Shown one piece after another: positions 1-7,153 of a stretch of 64,000 nt of DNA. Made by a program: the position numbers and the translations under genes. Origin of the DNA: JAITVM01 sp031551135 (GTDB taxonomy: Bacteria > Bacillota > Clostridia > Lachnospirales > JAITVM01); contig JAVBOA010000026.1 of NCBI GenBank assembly GCA_031551135.1, positions 62,001 through 126,000 of the forward strand, in the 5' to 3' direction. The notes beneath the pieces were generated by a model, which was not told where the DNA came from, made no database searches, and saw only the letters and a program-made list of their open reading frames with translations. Numbering within the stretch: position 1 is the stretch's first letter; each line of letters begins with the position of its first letter.

Positions 1-713
1 TGATAGCCGCTCACAGAGCTAATTTGGAGCTTTCTTTCGAGCGTGCCGCGGCGATAGACTTGGCTGGTAGAGACGTTTTCGAGGCTGTTCGAATGAGCGT
101 TACTCCTAAAATTATTGAAACTCCGTGGATTTCCGCAGTTGCAATAAACGGTATCGAAGTCAGAGTTATCGCGAGAGTTACTGTACGCGCTAATCTTCAA
201 AGACTTGTCGGCGGTGCGGGAGAGGAAACTATTATAGCCCGTGTCGGCGAAGGTATTGTAACGACTGTTGGTTCTTCAGAATCTCATAAAGATGTTTTGG
301 AAAATCCAGACAGAATTTCTCAGACAGTTCTTAGCAAAGGCTTGGATTCCGGAACAGCATTTGAAATTTTATCAATCGATATTGCTGATATTGATATCGG
401 CAGAAATATCGGTGCTCAACTTTTGACAGAACAGGCCGAAGCCGATAAAAATATAGCTCAAGCAAAGGCAGAAGAAAGACGTGCAGCTGCTTTTGCACAT
501 GAACAGGAAATGAAAGCACATGTTCAAGAAATGCGCGCTAAAGTTGTGGAAGCAGAGGCGCAAATTCCTTTGGCAATAGCAAAAGCTCTTAACGATGGAA
601 AAATCGGCGTTATGGACTATTATAATTTAGAAAATAAAAAAGCCGATACTAAAATGCGAGAGTCTATTGGAAACTTACAAGTAGATGTCGGAATTAAAGA
701 GCAAAAAAAATAG
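1..713 (+). CDS. floA: Flotillin-like protein FloA, 3' part (5' end outside window)
   Basis: The open frame runs in from the left edge, so the N-terminal membrane-associated part is missing; about 237 codons remain of a protein that is normally near 330 residues. The visible part matches the FloA (YqfA) family: the SPFH-type region with IETPWISAVA and NGIEVRVIARVTVRANL, then the long charged helix rich in Ala, Glu and Lys (EQAEADKNIAQAKAEERRAA) typical of flotillins, and the ending that includes MDYYNLENKKADT. FloA forms membrane microdomains in Firmicutes and helps organise signalling and secretion proteins. TTG at 24 is an internal codon, not a start: the frame continues upstream as IAAHRANLEL. 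The gene is closed by a bidirectional terminator at 730-768. Confidence 0.93.
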   Translation, partial: IAAHRANLELSFERAAAIDLAGRDVFEAVRMSVTPKIIETPWISAVAINGIEVRVIARVTVRANLQRLVGGAGEETIIARVGEGIVTTVGSSESHKDVLENPDRISQTVLSKGLDSGTAFEILSIDIADIDIGRNIGAQLLTEQAEADKNIAQAKAEERRAAAFAHEQEMKAHVQEMRAKVVEAEAQIPLAIAKALNDGKIGVMDYYNLENKKADTKMRESIGNLQVDVGIKEQKK

Positions 714-729
714 TATAATAAAATAATTA

Positions 730-768
730 AAAGGCTGAAGCAAACAAAATATGCTTCAGCCTTTAAAT
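730..768. terminator. Bidirectional terminator between floA and the antiporter
   Basis: A 12-bp perfect stem (AAAGGCTGAAGC at 730-741 and its complement at 753-764) with an A-rich left flank and T-rich right flank. It lies between two convergent genes and can serve both. Confidence 0.85.
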
Positions 769-780
769 ATTATTCAATCG

Positions 781-2211
781 TTACGGCATCGAATCGAAAT
801 TTTCACCGCTCAATACCAGCACATCATTTTCAGAAATCAGAGTAGAGCCTTTTGGTACAATAAATTTTCCTTTGCGCTTTATCATAACTATCAGGATTTC
901 ATCGGGTATTTCAGAATCAACAATCATTTTTCCAATCATTTTATTTCCTGGTAAAATTTTATAGTCCATTAATTTAGCATGTGTTTCTTCATGATAATCG
1001 TTAAAAGTTTTCATAACAGAATCAGAAGTACTTTGATCAATCAAATCCAATTTTTTTGCAATATTAGGCGTTAGCGTACCTTGAAAAACAACCGAAAACA
1101 GAGTGATAATGAAAACAATGTGAAAAATATCAAAAGGTAAACTGTCTCCAAGTTCCGAAACGGCAAATATCGTAAATGCAATAGAAGCGGCCCCGCGCAG
1201 CCCCACCCAAGATACAAAAGTTTGCTGGTTTACAGGCATTTTAAACCAGCTCAAAATACTGAAAGTTGCAATTGGTCGTGCGATGAAGATTATAATTAAA
1301 GACATTATTATTCCGGGAAGCAAAATATGTGGTAGCTTTGTTGGGAAAGAAAGCAAACCAATCATAAAAAAGAGTAAAATCTCCATAATCCAAGAAAACG
1401 AATCAAAAAAATGCACTAAACTCACTTTATGTAGGATTCTGCTGTTTCCGACGAGAATTCCTGTGATATAAACGCATAATAAACCGTTTCCGCCGATTAT
1501 ATGGCAAAGTGCATAGCCTAAAAATATCATCGCTATAAACAATAAAGGCAAAATACTTTCTATTTCATCTATCAAATATTTGGACATCAATACAGTGATG
1601 ATTGCAGTCAAAGCACCGACTATGATTCCAAAAATCATTTGCTTTGCAAATAAAAACGAAAAACCTGCCAACGAAAAGACTCCATTGGATTTAATCAGTG
1701 AAATCGAAAGAAAAGTCATTAAATAAGAAAAAGGGTCATTACTTCCGCTTTCCATTTCAAGTAAAGGCGCTAAACCGTTTTTTAAATTGAGCTTTTGAGA
1801 GCGCAATATCGAAAAAAGAGAAGCCGCATCGGTAGAAGAAATTACAGAGCCTAAGAGCATTGCATAAAGAAAATCTATTTTTAAAACGAAAACAGCGAAA
1901 AATGCTGTGACGAATAAAGTTATCAGAGTGCCGAGAAACGAAAGTAAAATAGCTTTAAACGCCACCGGCTTTGCAGTTTCCCATTTTGTACAAAAACCGC
2001 CGTAGAACATAATAAAGATTAATGCGACGGTAGCAATATCGCCGGTTACCCTAAAGTCATCAAAATATATTCCGCCGATTCCGTCTGAGCCGAAAATCAT
2101 TCCAAGCGCCATAAAAATTAATAGTGATGGTACTCCGAATTTGTATAACAATTTGTTTGTTAAAACGCTGAGTATTATAACAGCTGAGATAATTAGTAGT
2201 GTTTTTTCCAT
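781..2211 (-). CDS. CPA1-type monovalent cation/proton antiporter (NhaP2-like) with RCK-C domain
   Basis: 476-residue polytopic membrane protein that should exchange K+ or Na+ for protons. The N-terminal 390 residues form about 12 hydrophobic segments. The CPA1 signatures are visible: SSTDAAS near residue 128 and ESGSNDP near residue 154, which carry the acidic and Asn residues used for ion binding. The last ~75 residues (from about MIGKMI) resemble the TrkA-C/RCK-C ligand-binding domain found in NhaP2-type K+/H+ antiporters, ending in LVLSGE. The gene is transcribed alone, convergent with floA, with a TCTCCC-complement (GGGAGA) ribosome binding site just upstream. Whether K+ or Na+ is the physiological ion cannot be told from sequence. 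Confidence 0.88.
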   Translation of the reverse strand: MEKTLLIISAVIILSVLTNKLLYKFGVPSLLIFMALGMIFGSDGIGGIYFDDFRVTGDIATVALIFIMFYGGFCTKWETAKPVAFKAILLSFLGTLITLFVTAFFAVFVLKIDFLYAMLLGSVISSTDAASLFSILRSQKLNLKNGLAPLLEMESGSNDPFSYLMTFLSISLIKSNGVFSLAGFSFLFAKQMIFGIIVGALTAIITVLMSKYLIDEIESILPLLFIAMIFLGYALCHIIGGNGLLCVYITGILVGNSRILHKVSLVHFFDSFSWIMEILLFFMIGLLSFPTKLPHILLPGIIMSLIIIFIARPIATFSILSWFKMPVNQQTFVSWVGLRGAASIAFTIFAVSELGDSLPFDIFHIVFIITLFSVVFQGTLTPNIAKKLDLIDQSTSDSVMKTFNDYHEETHAKLMDYKILPGNKMIGKMIVDSEIPDEILIVMIKRKGKFIVPKGSTLISENDVLVLSGENFDSMP

Positions 2212-2335
2212 AATTCTCTCCCGTCTATAGTTTTTTAAAATTCATCGGTTGTAAATTTCCCTCTGAAAATTTTTCGGATTATATTTATCTTTTCTTTAAC
2301 TGGCCGAAGAAAAGATAAAAGGAAATTGTAATTTA

Positions 2336-2446
2336 TACTATTTTCATTTTGATAAGTAGAAAAAAATTTTTCACAGCGGAGCGTTTCACGCATGATTCAA
2401 GCGTGAAATGAAATATTTTTTTCTATCCTTAATAATGAAAATAGTA
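2336..2446 (+). repeat. Family A palindromic repeat, full-length copy A1
   Basis: 111 bp with perfect terminal inverted repeats (TACTATTTTCATT and its complement) and an inner hairpin TTTCACGC / GCGTGAAA. Flanked on both sides by the trinucleotide TTA (2333-2335 and 2447-2449), as expected for a 3-bp target duplication. The size, TIRs and lack of coding capacity fit a MITE-like non-autonomous element. Confidence 0.88.
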
Positions 2447-2689
2447 TTATTAATCTTGCTGCGGAGCATCACCCTTTCCATCCATTAACATTGAAATAGT
2501 ATTAATATTGCCCCCGGATTTATTTTACACGATTTTTGCAGAGAGTGGAAATTTTTTTGTCGGCGTAGATGATTTGTAATTTTTAGGATTCACTATAATG
2601 CATGAACAAGATATATTTTAAGGGATAAATCTATCCAAAATTTAGCACAATTTCAATCTTGCTCTATTATATTTATTAGTTTTTGATAA

Positions 2690-2718
2690 TTGACATTAAT
2701 TTTATATACGAGTATAGT
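2690..2718 (+). promoter_or_regulatory. Sigma-A type promoter for the HPr-like gene
   Basis: TTGACA at 2690-2695, 17-bp spacer, TATAGT at 2713-2718, about 30 bp upstream of the ATG. Confidence 0.8.
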
Positions 2719-2748
2719 TAAATTAAAATTCGAATAGGAGGCAATGAA

Positions 2749-2982
2749 ATGAAATCAATAAATATTTATTTAAAAGACATTGAAAGTGTAAAGACTTTTG
2801 TTAATTTTGTATCAACTCAATCCGGTGATTTTGATATAGTTTCTGATAGATATGTTGTTGACGCAAAATCGATTATGGGTATTTTGAGTCTGGATATCAG
2901 CAAAGTATTAAGATTGAATATTCACGAAAATGCAAGCTACGAAGAAGCCGTAGCGAAATTGAAAAACTTCATCGTAGAATAA
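2749..2982 (+). CDS. HPr-like (Crh-type) regulatory protein lacking the catalytic histidine
   Basis: 77-residue protein with the fold length of PTS phosphocarrier HPr. The regulatory-serine region is clear: DAKSIMGILSLD around residues 39-50 corresponds to the Ser46 segment phosphorylated by HPr kinase. The N-terminal GIHARPA loop with the phospho-accepting His15 is missing, replaced by IESVKTFVNF. This is the pattern of Crh and other HPr paralogues that cannot act in sugar phosphotransfer but could act in carbon signalling. Strong RBS (AGGAGG) and its own promoter; a terminator follows directly, so it is monocistronic. HPr kinase is not in the window, so regulation through the serine is inference. 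Confidence 0.8.
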   Translation: MKSINIYLKDIESVKTFVNFVSTQSGDFDIVSDRYVVDAKSIMGILSLDISKVLRLNIHENASYEEAVAKLKNFIVE

Positions 2983-2991
2983 TACTATTTG

Positions 2992-3023
2992 GCTTTGTTT
3001 TGTAATCGAAACAAAGCTTTTTT
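2992..3023 (+). terminator. Terminator after the HPr-like gene
   Basis: Stem GCTTTGTTT (2992-3000) with AAACAAAGC (3009-3017), followed by six T residues. Confidence 0.88.
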
Positions 3024-3046
3024 ACTATTGGATAAGGAGAGATCAT

Positions 3047-3511
3047 ATGAATTTTGAGATAAAACAAAAATTAATTGAGAGCCAAAATGTAATGTATATT
3101 TCGAAATCTTTGCCTCACGAAAAATTGCATGAAGTCGGAATTTATTTTGATAAAGTAATGCAATATATTATTTCGAACGGCGGAGAGATAACGGGTTCAT
3201 TTTTAAGATATGTAGACAATAGCACAATGCAATTAATGAATTTAGAAATTTGTATAGCCGTTAAATCTTTCTTGCCTGAAAATGACGAAATCAAATCGAA
3301 AACAATTGAAGAAACCAATGAAATTATGGCTTGCGGAATTCTTAAAGGCTCTTATAGCGGATTAGGCGAGTTTTATAAACAAATGGACGATTTCATAAGG
3401 GCTCAAGGTAAAACTTACGCTGATGGCGCGATGTGGGAAATTTATCTTAATAATCCCGCTAATGTTCCAGAAGATGAACTTTTGACCGAAATTTTGATAC
3501 CGGTAAAATAA
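3047..3511 (+). CDS. GyrI-like / AraC effector-binding domain protein
   Basis: 154 residues without an HTH or transmembrane segment. The whole protein resembles the GyrI-like small-molecule-binding domain (SHS2 duplication): alternating beta strands such as NVMYISKSLP, LEICIAVKSFLP, the GILKGSYSGLGEFYKQMDDFI helix segment, and the ending WEIYLNNPANVPEDELLTEILIPVK, which is the usual C-terminus of this family (Y.N.P..V.....TE...P). Members bind small amphipathic ligands, either as sensor domains of regulators or as stand-alone proteins. Its own RBS (AAGGAGAG) and terminator suggest a single-gene unit. The ligand is unknown. Confidence 0.78.
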   Translation: MNFEIKQKLIESQNVMYISKSLPHEKLHEVGIYFDKVMQYIISNGGEITGSFLRYVDNSTMQLMNLEICIAVKSFLPENDEIKSKTIEETNEIMACGILKGSYSGLGEFYKQMDDFIRAQGKTYADGAMWEIYLNNPANVPEDELLTEILIPVK

Positions 3512-3526
3512 ATAATTTTTTAAAAT

Positions 3527-3551
3527 ACGTCGGAAAATCCGGCGTTTTTTT
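3527..3551 (+). terminator. Terminator after the GyrI-like gene
   Basis: Stem ACGTCGGA / TCCGGCGT with loop AAA at 3527-3545 (one G-T pair), followed by a run of T. Confidence 0.85.
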
Positions 3552-3671
3552 ATAAAAAAATTCTTAGCATAAAAATATATCAACAGAATTCTACAATTTT
3601 TCGATAATATATATAACACCATTTAAATTTTGATAAATGGAAATAGTATGAATAAATTGTGGAGTGGGAAA

Positions 3672-4238
3672 ATGCCAATAAAAAAAACAAAAATATCTGT
3701 TTCAATAGTAGTAATAATAATTGGACTTTTTTCGATTATCGCATTAGTATTGTATTCGATAAGTATATATAATCAAAAACCAAATTACTATACTCCGGAA
3801 AAAGCAAATAAAGGTGAAAAAATATATTCCGAGCTTTCTGAGATTGACTTTGTGAACGATTATCCTCAGTCTCCGGAAGAAATTGTAGAATTAAATAATA
3901 AAATAATGCTTTTTTTATATGGGAATATTTTGGCGGATACTCGGAAAATTTCGGAGGTGCTGGAATTTCAGCGAAATTTATTTTCAACGGAATTAAATGA
4001 ATTGAATACGCTGGAAAATCAGATCGAGAATACCAATGAAACTTTTGGCATATTTTTAGAAAAAGGAGTTTATGTTATAGATATAACACAAGGCTCGATT
4101 AAATATACCTCTCAGAATGATTATTCGTGCTCTGTTACCGTCGATTTTTATTTTAATAAACTGGAAAATATCAAAAAGCAATATCATCTCGTCAAAGAAG
4201 ACGGCCGTTGGAAAATTAATAACTGGTCAAATATTTAA
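3672..4238 (+). CDS. Membrane-anchored protein of unknown function, paralogue of the 13.4-kb gene
   Basis: 188 residues. One hydrophobic segment near residues 8-29 forms a signal anchor; the rest is predicted to be outside the membrane. Start chosen at ATG 3672 because GTGGAGTGGG sits just upstream; an in-frame TTG at 3630 has no RBS. The central part YPQSPEEIVELNNKIMLFLY, followed by a QRNLFSTELNELNTLE helix and a beta-rich end (CSVTVDFYFNK, HLVKEDGRWKINNW), has a clear counterpart in the protein at 13413-13943 with the same order of elements. The C-terminal half resembles a small NTF2- or cystatin-like fold, but I do not recognise a named family with certainty. Function unknown. Confidence 0.75.
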   Translation: MPIKKTKISVSIVVIIIGLFSIIALVLYSISIYNQKPNYYTPEKANKGEKIYSELSEIDFVNDYPQSPEEIVELNNKIMLFLYGNILADTRKISEVLEFQRNLFSTELNELNTLENQIENTNETFGIFLEKGVYVIDITQGSIKYTSQNDYSCSVTVDFYFNKLENIKKQYHLVKEDGRWKINNWSNI

Positions 4239-4368
4239 TCCTTTTGTATAATTGTTTTATAAAGATTTTGCAATTGACAAATGGTTTAATGGGTGTATCC
4301 ATATTTTATGAAATAGATATCTGTTTTGTATGATTAATACTGTACTTATTAAATGAAGGGGTGTTCGT

Positions 4369-5049
4369 ATGCAATATGAAATAAAAGGCGGAAATTTTCC
4401 TGTAGCTATCTGCACTTTGTCAAAAGGAGAAACGATAGTCAGCGAAAAAGGCGGAATGTCTTGGATGAGTAAAGACATTGAAATGGAAACTTCCACGGGT
4501 GGGGGTTTGCTAAAAGGTTTAACACGCTCATTTTCCGGCGAATCTATGTTTCTAAATTACTATACTTCTAAATCAGACAATCAAAAAATAGCTTTTGGAT
4601 CCAGCTATGCAGGCAGAATTATGGATATCAAAATTGAACCGGGTAAAGAGATTATCGCTCAAAAATCTGCAATGCTTGCTATGGAAAAAGGCGTAGATAT
4701 AAATATGCATTTTAGAAAAAGATTGGGCGCCGGCTTTTTTGGCGGTGAGGGTTTTATTCTGCAAAGATTTTCCGGAAACGGTATGGCTTTTTTAGAGATT
4801 GATGGCGAAATTATAGAATATAATTTAAGCTCCGGCGAAGAAATGATTATTGACCAAGGATATTTGGCGGCAATGGATGCAACTGTTGATTTTGATATTG
4901 AAAAAGTCAAGGGTTTGAAAAATATTATGTTTGGCGGAGAAGGGCTTTTTGTGGGAATTGTCAGAGGTCCCGGAAAAATTTGGCTTCAAACGATGCCGAT
5001 TTCGAATCTTGCCAATGCGATTATTTCAAGAATTCCTACGAGTAGCTAA
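4369..5049 (+). CDS. AIM24 family protein (TIGR00266)
   Basis: 226-residue soluble protein with the glycine-rich repeated beta structure of the AIM24/TIGR00266 family: the GGMSWMSKDIEMETST segment near residue 27, the GGGLLKGLTRSFSGES stretch, GFFGGEGFILQRFSGNG near residue 123, and GGEGLFVGIVRGPGKIWLQTMP near the end. These are diagnostic of the family. Its molecular role in bacteria is not known; in yeast AIM24 is mitochondrial. Spaced from its neighbours and preceded by GGGGTG, so probably monocistronic. A divergent family A copy follows 7 bp after the stop. Confidence 0.9.
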   Translation: MQYEIKGGNFPVAICTLSKGETIVSEKGGMSWMSKDIEMETSTGGGLLKGLTRSFSGESMFLNYYTSKSDNQKIAFGSSYAGRIMDIKIEPGKEIIAQKSAMLAMEKGVDINMHFRKRLGAGFFGGEGFILQRFSGNGMAFLEIDGEIIEYNLSSGEEMIIDQGYLAAMDATVDFDIEKVKGLKNIMFGGEGLFVGIVRGPGKIWLQTMPISNLANAIISRIPTSS

Positions 5050-5056
5050 TTTCTTA

Positions 5057-5148
5057 TACTATTTCCTTTTTAAAGAAAAAAATATTTCATTCTGCGCTTG
5101 AAGCGCTGCGCTGTGAAATATTTTATACAAATTAAAGGAGAATTAGTA
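5057..5148 (-). repeat. Family A repeat, divergent copy
   Basis: Begins TACTATTTCC and ends TTAGTA; the middle keeps AAATATTTCATT, CGCTTGAAGCG and GCTGTGAAA in the order of the reversed element. The left flank is TTA but the right flank is TCG, so this is an older or rearranged copy. Confidence 0.65.
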
Positions 5149-5171
5149 TCGGTAAAAAATCAAACCGCTAT

Positions 5172-5218
5172 ATGAGCGTTCTTAAAAAATTAATTTCTTT
5201 GAAGAACGCTCATTTTCT
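5172..5218 (+). terminator. Terminator-like hairpin
   Basis: A 12-bp stem (ATGAGCGTTCTT at 5172-5183, complement at 5202-5213) followed by TTTCTAT. It could end the AIM24 transcript. Confidence 0.65.
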
Positions 5219-5224
5219 ATATCA

Positions 5225-5335
5225 TACTATTTACATTTTGATAAGTAGAAAAAAATTTTTCACAGCGGAGCGTTTCACGCATGCTTCAAGCGTGAAATGA
5301 AATATTTTTTTCTATCCTTAATAATGAAAATAGTA
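5225..5335 (+). repeat. Family A palindromic repeat, full-length copy A2
   Basis: 111 bp, near-identical to copy A1, flanked by TCA on both sides (5222-5224, 5336-5338). The right end lies 18 bp beyond the stop of the XRE gene on the other strand. Confidence 0.88.
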
Positions 5336-5353
5336 TCAGTTCATCAATCATAT

Positions 5354-5788
5354 CTATGCTTTAGCTTTTGTTTTGTGATTGTTCCTAATAATAATTTGCA
5401 ATGCTACTTCAAGAGCTGTTGAAATAATATCCGAGTCGGATTTTTCTAGAGGTTTGTCGTTAATTGTAATATTATCTGCAATAATAAGCTTATCTATTAT
5501 TCCTTCTACATAATCTGTTATATCGATTTCATTGTCAAAACAATCGGATTTTTTTTTATCAAAAAAGCCGCAAATTTCAAAAAAGCTTTTTGTATCAACC
5601 TCAAGGCTGTTAGCAATTTTAATTAGCGTGTCAATTGTAGGCGAAATTTCCTTACCGGTTTTATCGTCGATTCCTTTTTCAAGTTTATTCAAATATGCGT
5701 GGCTAATACCAAGGTAGTCAGAAAACTCTCTAAGGCTCATATTTTTTTCTTTTCTTATGGCTTTTAAATAATAGCTTAGTTTAGTCAT
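5354..5788 (-). CDS. XRE-family transcriptional regulator
   Basis: 144-residue protein. Residues 3-70 form a Cro/CI-type helix-turn-helix: LSYYLKAIRKEKNMSLREFSDYLGISHAYLNKLEKG, then PTIDTLIKIANSLEVD. The C-terminal 70 residues are acidic and of unknown role. Start taken at 5788 because ACCTCC (complement of GGAGGT) lies 5 bp upstream; a longer frame to 5839 has no RBS. The gene is divergent from the two-gene unit with a Mor-type regulator, and the intervening 300 bp contains a long inverted repeat that could be its operator. Possibly controls that unit and itself (inference). Confidence 0.88.
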   Translation of the reverse strand: MTKLSYYLKAIRKEKNMSLREFSDYLGISHAYLNKLEKGIDDKTGKEISPTIDTLIKIANSLEVDTKSFFEICGFFDKKKSDCFDNEIDITDYVEGIIDKLIIADNITINDKPLEKSDSDIISTALEVALQIIIRNNHKTKAKA

Positions 5789-6092
5789 ACTTACCTCCAA
5801 TAATAAATGTAAACTAAAAATTACAAATTCTCTTGGCAAAATGTATATTATAATTAACAGTTATAGTTAATAATACATTAAAATGTAAGAGAATACAAGT
5901 AAACGACAATATAGCTTTGTAAATTAAAATTGACAAAATAACTTCTTTTTGTTATAATTTTTTCAATACAAATCAAATTTATACAAAAATATACTTTGTC
6001 AGTAAGTAAAAATGTTGAAATAAGTTCATATTTTGATGTCAGAAACAATTACACTCTTGTAATTTGTTGAACTTTTGTAAACTATAGGATAC
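5789..6092. other. Divergent regulatory region with long inverted repeat
   Basis: About 300 bp without a gene between the XRE regulator and the rightward unit. It contains a two-arm inverted repeat (ATTCTCTT at 5827-5834 against 5887-5894; ATGTATATTATAATTAAC at 5841-5858 against GTTAATAATACAT at 5866-5878) and the promoter at 5930-5958. The octamer TGTAAACT occurs near both genes. Confidence 0.6.
5930..5958 (+). promoter_or_regulatory. Consensus sigma-A promoter
   Basis: TTGACA at 5930-5935, 17-bp spacer, TATAAT at 5953-5958: perfect consensus. It points towards the 6093 gene with a leader of about 125 nt. Confidence 0.85.
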
Positions 6093-6401
6093 ATGCGGGG
6101 TGAAGCTGTGCAGGATTTCTTTACAAATTTATACAAAAAGTGCGCGTCTGAAAATGAGAAATATATCGAGCTTTTTAAATTATATCTGACAATTGTCAAT
6201 AAAAACAGTATTTTTGTAATATTAGGTAAGGAATTAATTGCTAATGAAAAAGAAAAAATACTTTTCGCTTTAGGTGATATTAGTAAATCTATAATTATTG
6301 GATTTAAGGAAAAAAATCTGGCACAGATGGAGGAGGCTGTTTTAAAACTAATTCTACTTTATAAACATATAGAAGACAAAAACACTAATGAGGAGAAATA
6401 G
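6093..6401 (+). CDS. Small protein of unknown function upstream of a Mor-type regulator
   Basis: 102 residues if ATG 6093 is used (AGGA 7 bp upstream); GTG 6108 preceded by GGGGTG is an equally plausible start giving 97 residues. Mostly alpha-helical, with a hydrophobic stretch KLYLTIVNKNSIFVILGKEL and a charged C-terminus. I do not recognise it. It abuts the following gene with no spacer, has a consensus promoter, and is divergent from the XRE regulator, so it is probably co-expressed with the Mor-type protein. Confidence 0.65.
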   Translation: MRGEAVQDFFTNLYKKCASENEKYIELFKLYLTIVNKNSIFVILGKELIANEKEKILFALGDISKSIIIGFKEKNLAQMEEAVLKLILLYKHIEDKNTNEEK

Positions 6402-6698
6402 ATGGAAGATATTTTTAGAAAAATGGCGCTTGAGACGCCGGAGTTGATTGAAAAAGATTATAGAGAATTTATGGAGAAAATTGGAGTAGATAACTTTTTT
6501 TACTTTATTAATTCTTTTGGAGGAACGGTTATTTATATCCCGAGAAATAAAAAAATTTTCTCACGCTGCATAAAAGAAAATGTCAAAAATGAATTTGACG
6601 GGTCTAATATTAAAATGTTGGCAAGGAAATATTATTTAAGCGAAAGGACGATAAGGAATTACATTCATAACTATAAAAAGAAGGAGATGGAAAAATAA
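6402..6698 (+). CDS. Mor transcription activator family protein
   Basis: 98 residues. The segment FGGTVIYIPRNKK, then the basic stretch FSRCIKENVKNEFDGSN and the HTH LARKYYLSERTIRNYIHNY near the C-terminus, follow the Mor/C pattern of phage Mu-type activators (beta hairpin with IPR, then HTH). Mor-type genes occur on both mobile elements and chromosomes of Clostridia. RBS GAGGAG overlaps the end of the preceding gene. No phage genes are nearby, so this is either a domesticated regulator or the residue of a mobile element. Confidence 0.78.
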   Translation: MEDIFRKMALETPELIEKDYREFMEKIGVDNFFYFINSFGGTVIYIPRNKKIFSRCIKENVKNEFDGSNIKMLARKYYLSERTIRNYIHNYKKKEMEK

Positions 6699-6723
6699 TA
6701 AATAATACAAAGTAATTTTTTTA

Positions 6724-6777
6724 TACTGTCTGTGCAAAGCGAAAATATTTTTTCTATTCTTTAAAAGGGAAATAGTA
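6724..6777 (+). repeat. Family A repeat, decayed copy
   Basis: Starts TACTGTC and ends GAAATAGTA, with the conserved internal stretch AAATATTTTTTCTATTCTTT; most of the middle is deleted. Flanks (TTA, TAC) no longer match. Confidence 0.55.
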
Positions 6778-6815
6778 TACAATTCAGCCAAGATTTTAAA
6801 TTATTAGTAAACTGT

Positions 6816-6842
6816 GGCGTGTGTTTTCACACGCCGCTTTTT
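6816..6842 (+). terminator. GC-rich hairpin with T-tract
   Basis: Stem GGCGTGTG (6816-6823) / CACACGCC (6828-6835), loop TTTT, then GCTTTTTA. Probable terminator of the unit ending at 6698; an isolated family A end follows at once. Confidence 0.6.
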
Positions 6843-6921
6843 ATCTTTTGGAATGAAAATAGTATAGCATTTTAACCATATCACATGAAAAAAGCATATT
6901 TTTATTTTTTTATAATTCGGT

Positions 6922-6950
6922 TTGACATTTGAATTCCGCTTTGATAATAT
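6922..6950 (+). promoter_or_regulatory. Promoter of the purH transcript
   Basis: TTGACA at 6922-6927, 17-bp spacer, TAATAT at 6945-6950. Transcription would begin just before the riboswitch at about 6958. Confidence 0.8.
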
Positions 6951-6959
6951 ATATTTAGT

Positions 6960-7047
6960 GTTTTGCATTACTGACGGATAAGGCTTTGGCCTGAACAGTG
7001 TTTACTGTGATGAAGTGCAAAATGTGTTATGCCGACCGTCTGGGCAA
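6960..7047 (+). ncRNA. ZTP (pfl) riboswitch upstream of purH
   Basis: The 3' hallmark CCGACCGTCTGGGCA at 7032-7046 matches the conserved P3/J region of the ZTP riboswitch. The 5' half has TTTTGCA (6961-6967) pairing with TGCAAAA (7016-7022) as P1, an inner hairpin ACAGTGTTTACTGT, and GACGG (6973-6977) able to pair with CCGTC downstream as the pseudoknot. The family senses ZTP/ZMP, the intermediate that accumulates when 10-formyl-THF is low, and typically controls purH and folate genes, as here. The overlapping terminator at 7045-7090 is the expression platform, so ligand should relieve termination. Confidence 0.88.
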
Positions 7048-7090
7048 TATTATTTAAACCTTTATGGCTTAAAATAATATTGTCCTTTTT
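7045..7090 (+). terminator. Riboswitch-controlled terminator
   Basis: Stem CAATATTATTTAAAC at 7045-7059 with GCTTAAAATAATATTG at 7067-7082 (one bulge), followed by TCCTTTTT. It shares its first bases with the end of the ZTP aptamer, the expected geometry for a switch. Confidence 0.82.
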
Positions 7091-7153
7091 GATTTTGCGG
7101 AATTTTATACGGAATGAAACAAATTAGATAATATAAATGAGCGGAGGATAATT

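Larger units (their letters stand above)
2212..2748. other. 537-bp intergenic region with family A repeat and promoter
   Basis: No credible gene. It holds the leader of the leftward antiporter gene, a full family A repeat (2336-2446), a second isolated family A end (TGAAATAGTA followed by TTA at 2494-2506) and the promoter of the HPr-like gene (2690-2718). Confidence 0.7.
5050..5353. other. 304-bp intergenic region with two family A copies and a hairpin
   Basis: No gene. Contains a divergent family A copy (5057-5148), a terminator-like hairpin (5172-5218) and a full copy (5225-5335). Confidence 0.75.
6699..7153. other. 455-bp intergenic region before purH
   Basis: No gene. Contains two decayed family A copies (6724-6777 and an isolated right end at 6842-6864), a GC-rich hairpin (6816-6840), the purH promoter (6922-6950), a ZTP riboswitch and its terminator. 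Confidence 0.75.

Noticed and set aside
2449..2505. Minus-strand mini-ORF ending in GKGDAPQQD between two family A ends
   Set aside because: Only about 13 codons with no RBS; not enough to call a gene or a gene fragment.
2980..2990. TAATACTATTTGG at the stop codon of the HPr-like gene
   Set aside because: Looks like a left end of family A docked on a stop codon, but no right end follows before the terminator, so it was not counted.
6402..6698. Mor-type gene as evidence of a Mu-like prophage
   Set aside because: No transposase, structural or lysis genes around it; ordinary chromosomal genes flank the cassette.
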